DNA of 9,689 nt from Lachnospiraceae bacterium UBA4381 (lineage in GTDB: Bacteria; Bacillota; Clostridia; Lachnospirales; Lachnospiraceae): NCBI GenBank assembly GCA_002391105.1, contig DGRT01000082.1, forward strand, positions 1-9,689. Reading direction: 5' to 3'. A program made the position numbers and the translations under genes. The notes under the pieces were generated by a model. That model ran no database searches and was not told where the DNA came from. It saw nothing but the letters and a program-made list of their open reading frames with translations. Shown here one piece after another: positions 5,584 through 9,689 of this stretch; the first letter of the stretch is position 1, and the number at the start of each line of letters is the position of its first letter.

Positions 5584-6033
5584 CTATTTTTCTTCTACAA
5601 CATCCAGCATGATCTGGGCTGTAACCTGCGGATGAAGCTTGATACCTATATCATATCCGCCAAGAGCCTTTGCCGCTTCCTTCATGATGATCTTCTTCTT
5701 ATCAACCTCCAGTCCAAGCTGACTCTTTATGAGTTCGGCAACCTCCTTGGTAGATATGGAGCCAAATGTCTTGCCACCAGCTCCAACCTTCATCTTGGCA
5801 GTTACCTTCTTATCCTTAAGTGAAGCTGCCAGTTCCTCTGCCTTTGCCAGATTCTCAGCAGCAACCTTCTCATCATTCTGATTCTTAAGCTTCAGATCAT
5901 TCAGGTTCTTGGGTGTCGCTTCCAAACCAAGTCCCTTAGGAAGAACATAGTTTCTTGCGTAGCCCTGATTAACCTCTACAATCTCTCCCTTTTTTCCAAG
6001 AGATTTTACATCCTGTGTAAGTATAACCTTCAT
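5584..6033 (-). CDS. rplI: 50S ribosomal protein L9 (bL9)
   Basis: A 149-residue large-subunit protein that binds 23S rRNA near the L1 stalk and helps hold the reading frame. The N-terminal domain is MKVILTQDVKSLGKKGEIVE, then VNQGYARNYVLPKGLGLEAT (1-40), the classic bL9 signature. A long Lys/Glu/Ala-rich connecting helix (about 41-75) and the C-terminal domain follow (GSISTKEVAE..., GGYDIGIKLHPQVTAQIMLDV). The length is normal for the family. The start at 6033 is fixed by the conserved MKVIL and by AGAGGA at 6041-6046, seven bases away. An upstream in-frame ATG at 6078 would add 15 residues unlike bL9 and lies in the preceding hairpin. The gene sits 81 bases after gdpP and 68 bases before dnaB, the order common in Bacillota. 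Confidence 0.98.
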   Translation of the reverse strand: MKVILTQDVKSLGKKGEIVEVNQGYARNYVLPKGLGLEATPKNLNDLKLKNQNDEKVAAENLAKAEELAASLKDKKVTAKMKVGAGGKTFGSISTKEVAELIKSQLGLEVDKKKIIMKEAAKALGGYDIGIKLHPQVTAQIMLDVVEEK

Positions 6034-6064
6034 AATTTTATCCTCTTTTCTGATTTTTATATTT

Positions 6065-6084
6065 TGAGAAGCCGACACTTCTCA
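6065..6084 (-). other. Hairpin in the gdpP-rplI gap
   Basis: TGAGAAG (6065-6071) and CTTCTCA (6078-6084) form a perfect 7-bp stem with a six-base loop. In the minus-strand transcript it is followed by an A-rich stretch rather than a U-run, so it is not an intrinsic terminator. It lies just upstream of the rplI ribosome binding site and may be an mRNA processing or stability element that sets rplI-dnaB expression apart from gdpP. Confidence 0.5.
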
Positions 6085-6114
6085 CAAACAACAGAACCTG
6101 ACGGTGATTGATAT

Positions 6115-8175
6115 TTATATCTCTCCGGCTTCATCCATTTCCTTAAGCACTGCCTTCAGCTCCTCAAAGAACTCTTCCTTCTTCTTGCCCGGAAGCTGGA
6201 CACCTGCCACATTTGCATGTCCTCCGCCGTTAAAACGTTCCATAACTATCTGAACATTAACATCACCTATGGATCTTGCAGATACATAAAGGACTCCGTT
6301 TTCTGCTTCAGTAACAACAAAGGAAGCCTTTATATTATCCACATTCAGCAGCTCATTGGCAACCTTCGCAACAGCTACCGTCGGAGCATCCTCAGCATCC
6401 TTATCGGCAAGAACGTATGACAGACAATAATGCTCCATATATATCTCGGCGTGGCTTATTCCCTCTGCCTTCTCCTTCATCTCCTCCATAGAGCTGCGGA
6501 ACATCTTACGTACACGCGTTACATCCGCTCCACTCTTTCTCAGGAATGAAGCCGCTTCAAAGGTTCTCACTCCGGTCTTGGTAAGGAAATTATCCGTATC
6601 TATAAGTATTCCGGCATACATTGCATCTGCTTCCTGAGTTTTCAGCTTCGGTTCCTTGGACATATACTGATACATCTCAGCTATCATCTCGCATGCCGAA
6701 GAAGCAAAGGGCTCGATATATGAAAGAGTCGCTCCCTTTATAGATTCATTAGATTGTCTGTGATGATCAAATACAACTACAGTCGGCACAAGCGCCAGCA
6801 GCTCCTCGCACTCGGTCATGCTTGGTCTGTTAACATCGCACACAACCAGCACCGTACTCTGGTCAACCTTTGCCACTGCCTCATTACTTTTTAAGAATAC
6901 ACCATCATACTGATTGCCAATACGGAAGGTATTAACTATAGGCTTTATGGCATCTGTTACTTCATTCAGAACTATATATGCCTTTTTACCCATAGCTGTA
7001 ACCATTCTGTATATACCGACAGCCGAGCCAAATGCATCCGAATCCGGTCTCTTATGTGCCATAATGAGAACCTTCTCCTTACTCATAAGGAGCTCTTCAA
7101 ATGCCTGTGCCTTTACTCTCGCCTTAACTCTGGTATTCTTTTCCGTTCCGGCACTCTTTCCTCCGTAGTAGGTAACCTGATCCCCTATCTTTACAGCAGC
7201 CTGATCACCGCCTCGTCCCATAGCCATTCCTATGGCAGTTCGGGCACTCTCGTATGCATTTGCAAATCCATTTATATCTGCATCAGAATCAGAGCCTATA
7301 CCAATACTAAGGGTCATGGCTATCTGATTTCCTACGTTGATATTCTTTACATCATCAAGTATAGAAAACTTATCATCTCTGAGAGTCTGCATATATTTCT
7401 GCTTAAATACGAAGAAATACTTATCGTTCTCCACATGCTTTACGATAGCATCGATATTGGACAGATACATATTAACCTTTCGCTCTATAAGTGCAGTAAG
7501 GATGGAATGCTTTACATCCTCCAGAGCATCCATGACTTCATCATAGTTATCCAGATAGATAAGTCCGGCATAAAGCTTCTGATCAGAAGTCATCTGCTGC
7601 AGCCTTCTAAGCTCTGTCTCATCAAAGAGGTACATGGCAAGAACTATATCATCATCCTTGCTTTCCTTCTTCTCCTCATCAAAGGCAGTTGAAAGATCTA
7701 TCCTTTTGATAGAAACAGTATAGGTACGTCCGCTGAAGCTCAGGCTTGTATTCAGATCCTCAGCAACATTTATCACCTCCGGCACAAGTTCCGGGAAAAA
7801 CGTATCTATTGATTTACGTATCCGCTTTTCAGGATCTACATTCACCACCTCGTGAAATACTGTATTTGCCCACATTATATGTCCCGATGTATCAAGTATG
7901 GCATATGGTATCTCCAGCTCCTGCAGCAGTTCCTTCTGTATCTTTCCCTGTTCCAGTGAGTAATCCACCATGACACTGTTCAGTGCCATAGTGCTTCTGA
8001 AATACAGTATCAATACTATAATGATATATAGTATCATCAGTATCACACTGACCATACCTGTCATACTGGTAAAGCCGTTGTCATAAATAGTAAAGCCCAG
8101 AAGTATAAGCGTCAGTAATATAGGTATTACTATGATATATTGAATTCTTCTCTTAAGCTTCTTAGCGTTGTTCAT
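6115..8175 (-). CDS. gdpP: Cyclic-di-AMP phosphodiesterase GdpP (YybT), DHH-DHHA1 family
   Basis: A 686-residue membrane-bound enzyme that hydrolyses c-di-AMP to 5'-pApA, lowering the messenger that controls potassium and osmolyte uptake and envelope stress. Two transmembrane segments (about 13-30 and 40-58) come first. A PAS-like domain (about 80-190) and a degenerate GGDEF domain (about 200-330) follow: SIGIG is present at 290-294, but KYFFVF stands where the GGDEF signature would be. The DHH domain shows AHKRPDSDAFGS (His374, Asp378, Asp380), Asp447 in VCDVNRPS, the DHH triad 470-472 and Asp526 in LIDTDNF. The DHHA1 motif GGGHANVAG follows (Gly650 to His653). All expected metal ligands are present, so it should be active. 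The start has AAGGA at 8183-8187, seven bases upstream. It follows valS by 62 bases and precedes rplI by 81. Confidence 0.96.
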   Translation of the reverse strand: MNNAKKLKRRIQYIIVIPILLTLILLGFTIYDNGFTSMTGMVSVILMILYIIIVLILYFRSTMALNSVMVDYSLEQGKIQKELLQELEIPYAILDTSGHIMWANTVFHEVVNVDPEKRIRKSIDTFFPELVPEVINVAEDLNTSLSFSGRTYTVSIKRIDLSTAFDEEKKESKDDDIVLAMYLFDETELRRLQQMTSDQKLYAGLIYLDNYDEVMDALEDVKHSILTALIERKVNMYLSNIDAIVKHVENDKYFFVFKQKYMQTLRDDKFSILDDVKNINVGNQIAMTLSIGIGSDSDADINGFANAYESARTAIGMAMGRGGDQAAVKIGDQVTYYGGKSAGTEKNTRVKARVKAQAFEELLMSKEKVLIMAHKRPDSDAFGSAVGIYRMVTAMGKKAYIVLNEVTDAIKPIVNTFRIGNQYDGVFLKSNEAVAKVDQSTVLVVCDVNRPSMTECEELLALVPTVVVFDHHRQSNESIKGATLSYIEPFASSACEMIAEMYQYMSKEPKLKTQEADAMYAGILIDTDNFLTKTGVRTFEAASFLRKSGADVTRVRKMFRSSMEEMKEKAEGISHAEIYMEHYCLSYVLADKDAEDAPTVAVAKVANELLNVDNIKASFVVTEAENGVLYVSARSIGDVNVQIVMERFNGGGHANVAGVQLPGKKKEEFFEELKAVLKEMDEAGEI

Positions 8176-8193
8176 ATCATAATCCTTACAGCC

Positions 8194-8214
8194 GCATGTC
8201 TATGAAGACATTGC
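8194..8214 (-). other. Imperfect hairpin in the valS-gdpP gap
   Basis: GCATGTC (8194-8200) can pair with GACAT plus GC (8207-8211 and 8213-8214) around a six-base loop, with one bulged base. It lies a few bases upstream of the gdpP ribosome binding site in the minus-strand transcript. No U-run follows. A direct GCCGC repeat at 8191-8195 and 8213-8217 flanks it. It may be an intercistronic processing or translation-modulating element; evidence is weak. Confidence 0.35.
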
Positions 8215-8237
8215 CGCTTTTATAGTTAGTTTCTGTA

Positions 8238-9689
8238 TTAGTTCCTGCTCCCCAGTGCTGCAATTCTTTCGCATACCTGCTCATAAGTTTCCTTATACTT
8301 TGCAAGCTTCTCCTTCTCAGCATTAACCTTTGCCTCAGGAGCCTTATCTACAAAGTTCTTATTTCCCAGCATCTTCTCGCCACGTTCTATCTCGCCTTCA
8401 AGACGGGTCTTCTCTTTACCAAGTCTCTCCAGCTCCTTATCCACATCAACCAGTTCGGCAAATGGGATATAGATAACTGCATTATGGATAACGGCTGAAA
8501 CAGCATCATCCTCTATACCACTCTTATCAGCCTGAACCTTTACTTCACTGGCATAGGAAAGTGCACCGAAGAATGCCTTGCTGTTATCAAATATATTTCG
8601 CACATCCTCTTTATCAGATACTACATATACTGCAGCCTTTCTTGATGGAGGTACATTCATATCTGTTCTAAGCGTTCTGATAGCACGAACAGCATCCTTG
8701 ATAACATCTACATTTTCTGCTTCCTGAACAAAGTTCTTTGCTTCGTCATATACAGGCCAGGAGGATATCATGATGGACTCCTCATCTGTAAGTGTACAGT
8801 AGATTTCCTCTGTTACAAATGGCATATAAGGATGCAGCAGCTTAAGTCCTGTAGTGAGAACATACTTAAGTGTCCAAAGCGCTGCGGCACGTGTGGTATC
8901 CTCCTTGTTCCAGAGTCTTGGCTTAACCATCTCTATATACCAGTCACAGAACTCATCCCAGAGGAAGTCATGAATCTTGTCTGCTGCTATACCCAGCTCG
9001 TACTTCTCCATATTGTCTGTAACATCACGAACTACCGAGTTCGCCTTTGCCACTATCCACTTATCTGCCATAGTGAGGTCATCCAGAGTAACACTCTCTA
9101 CAGCCGCCAGCTCTTCTTCAGAAAGCTCTGACTGATTCATCATGATAAATCTGGAAGCATTCCATATCTTGTTGGCGAAGTTACGGCTTGCCTCAAGTCT
9201 GTCCCAGATAAAACGCATATCATTACCGGGTGCATTTCCTGTTATGATCATAAATCTCAGGGCATCCGCACCATACTTATCTATTACCTCGATAGGATCA
9301 ATACCATTTCCAAGAGACTTGCTCATCTTACGGCCCTGATCATCACGGATAAGACCATGGAAAAGTACGGTATGGAAAGGTATCTTGCCTGTCTGCTCCA
9401 GTGATGAGAATACCATTCTTATAACCCAGAAGAAGATAATATCGTATCCTGTTACAAGTACATCGGTAGGGAAGAAATATTTATAATCTTCTGACTCTGT
9501 ATCCGGCCAGCCCAATGTTGAAAATGGCCAAAGGGCTGATGAAAACCAGGTATCCAGAGTATCCTCGTCCTGCTTCAGGTTCTCACTCTGGCACTTGGAG
9601 CATCTGCATGGTGCTTCCATCTCAACCATGGTCTCTCCACAATCCTGACAATACCAGGCAGGTATTCTGTGTCCCCACCAGAGCTGTCT
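8238..9689 (-). CDS. valS: Valyl-tRNA synthetase, C-terminal 483 residues (5' end beyond window)
   Basis: Class I enzyme that charges tRNA-Val with valine in the cytoplasm. The frame is open to the right edge, so the true start and the HIGH motif are missing (about 400 residues of a usual 880 or so). The fragment starts RQLWWGHRIPAWYC, a ValRS hallmark. C14xxC17 and C30xxC33 follow, which could hold a zinc ion. Next come DTLDTWFSSALWPFSTLGWP, a segment before the KMSKS loop (FHTVLFHGLIRDDQGRKMSKS, the loop at 9315-9329), and the GNAPGNDMRF helix. The anticodon-binding domain spans about fragment residues 180-340. The C-terminal coiled-coil arm (VDKELERLGKEKTRLEGEIE onward, about 415-480) is specific to ValRS. 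The visible part is intact and ends normally at TAA. A T-box leader would lie outside the window. gdpP follows 62 bases downstream, suggesting co-transcription. Confidence 0.97.
   Translation of the reverse strand, partial: RQLWWGHRIPAWYCQDCGETMVEMEAPCRCSKCQSENLKQDEDTLDTWFSSALWPFSTLGWPDTESEDYKYFFPTDVLVTGYDIIFFWVIRMVFSSLEQTGKIPFHTVLFHGLIRDDQGRKMSKSLGNGIDPIEVIDKYGADALRFMIITGNAPGNDMRFIWDRLEASRNFANKIWNASRFIMMNQSELSEEELAAVESVTLDDLTMADKWIVAKANSVVRDVTDNMEKYELGIAADKIHDFLWDEFCDWYIEMVKPRLWNKEDTTRAAALWTLKYVLTTGLKLLHPYMPFVTEEIYCTLTDEESIMISSWPVYDEAKNFVQEAENVDVIKDAVRAIRTLRTDMNVPPSRKAAVYVVSDKEDVRNIFDNSKAFFGALSYASEVKVQADKSGIEDDAVSAVIHNAVIYIPFAELVDVDKELERLGKEKTRLEGEIERGEKMLGNKNFVDKAPEAKVNAEKEKLAKYKETYEQVCERIAALGSRN

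Noticed and set aside
6034..6078. Upstream start giving a 15-residue longer L9
   Set aside because: bL9 proteins begin with MKVIL, AGAGGA is placed for that start, and the extension lies in an intercistronic hairpin.
7054..7692. Plus-strand open frame of 212 codons inside gdpP
   Set aside because: Antisense to the GGDEF and PAS region of gdpP; the gdpP frame carries all family motifs, and this one shows only low-complexity Ile/Leu/Ser/Tyr content.

Overview
The window looks like a chromosomal stretch from an AT-leaning anaerobic member of the Bacillota, most likely class Clostridia and plausibly a Lachnospiraceae-type gut or rumen bacterium. This placement is inferred from the gdpP-rplI-dnaB gene order, AGGAGG-type ribosome binding sites, a multi-purpose MsmX/UgpC-type sugar transporter ATPase, and a YmfI-type EF-P reductase. 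I did no database search. No rRNA, tRNA, CRISPR array, insertion sequence or phage gene is visible.

Left region (1-1226), all on the minus strand. The first 76 codons of an ABC sugar-importer ATPase run off the left edge. About 410 bases of AT-rich, gene-free DNA follow. Then comes a small membrane-anchored protein with an acidic linker and a LytR C-terminal-type domain but no LCP catalytic domain.

Middle region (1227-3838). A gene-free divergent region of about 560 bases is unusually structured. It holds A/T inverted repeats, a tandem duplication of TCAAAATGT, a pyrimidine-rich degenerate tandem repeat with an 11-bp period and a 33-bp higher order, a 17-bp-period degenerate repeat, and an 11-bp inverted repeat that brackets the probable promoter. 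Two plus-strand genes follow and are probably co-transcribed. The first is a short-chain dehydrogenase whose signature matches the EF-P 5-aminopentanone reductase YmfI. The second is a 408-residue CARF-DUF1887 protein of the Card1/Can2-like type, normally a cyclic-oligoadenylate-activated effector of type III CRISPR defence. Here it stands among housekeeping genes with no cas gene or CRISPR array in view, and its nuclease motif has Ser where the Glu of E-x-K is expected. This is the strongest candidate for something under-described.

Right region (3845-9689), all on the minus strand, in transcription order: valS (5' end missing) - gdpP - rplI - dnaB. The spacings are 62, 81 and 68 bases, consistent with one operon for valyl-tRNA charging, c-di-AMP breakdown, ribosomal protein L9 and the replicative helicase. 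Hairpins without U-runs sit in the valS-gdpP and gdpP-rplI gaps. DnaB carries a roughly 110-residue extension made of a Gly/Asn/Ala/Ser repeat linker and an acidic tail, resembling the layout of SSB tails. The convergent CARF and dnaB genes end only 6 bases apart with no recognisable terminator.
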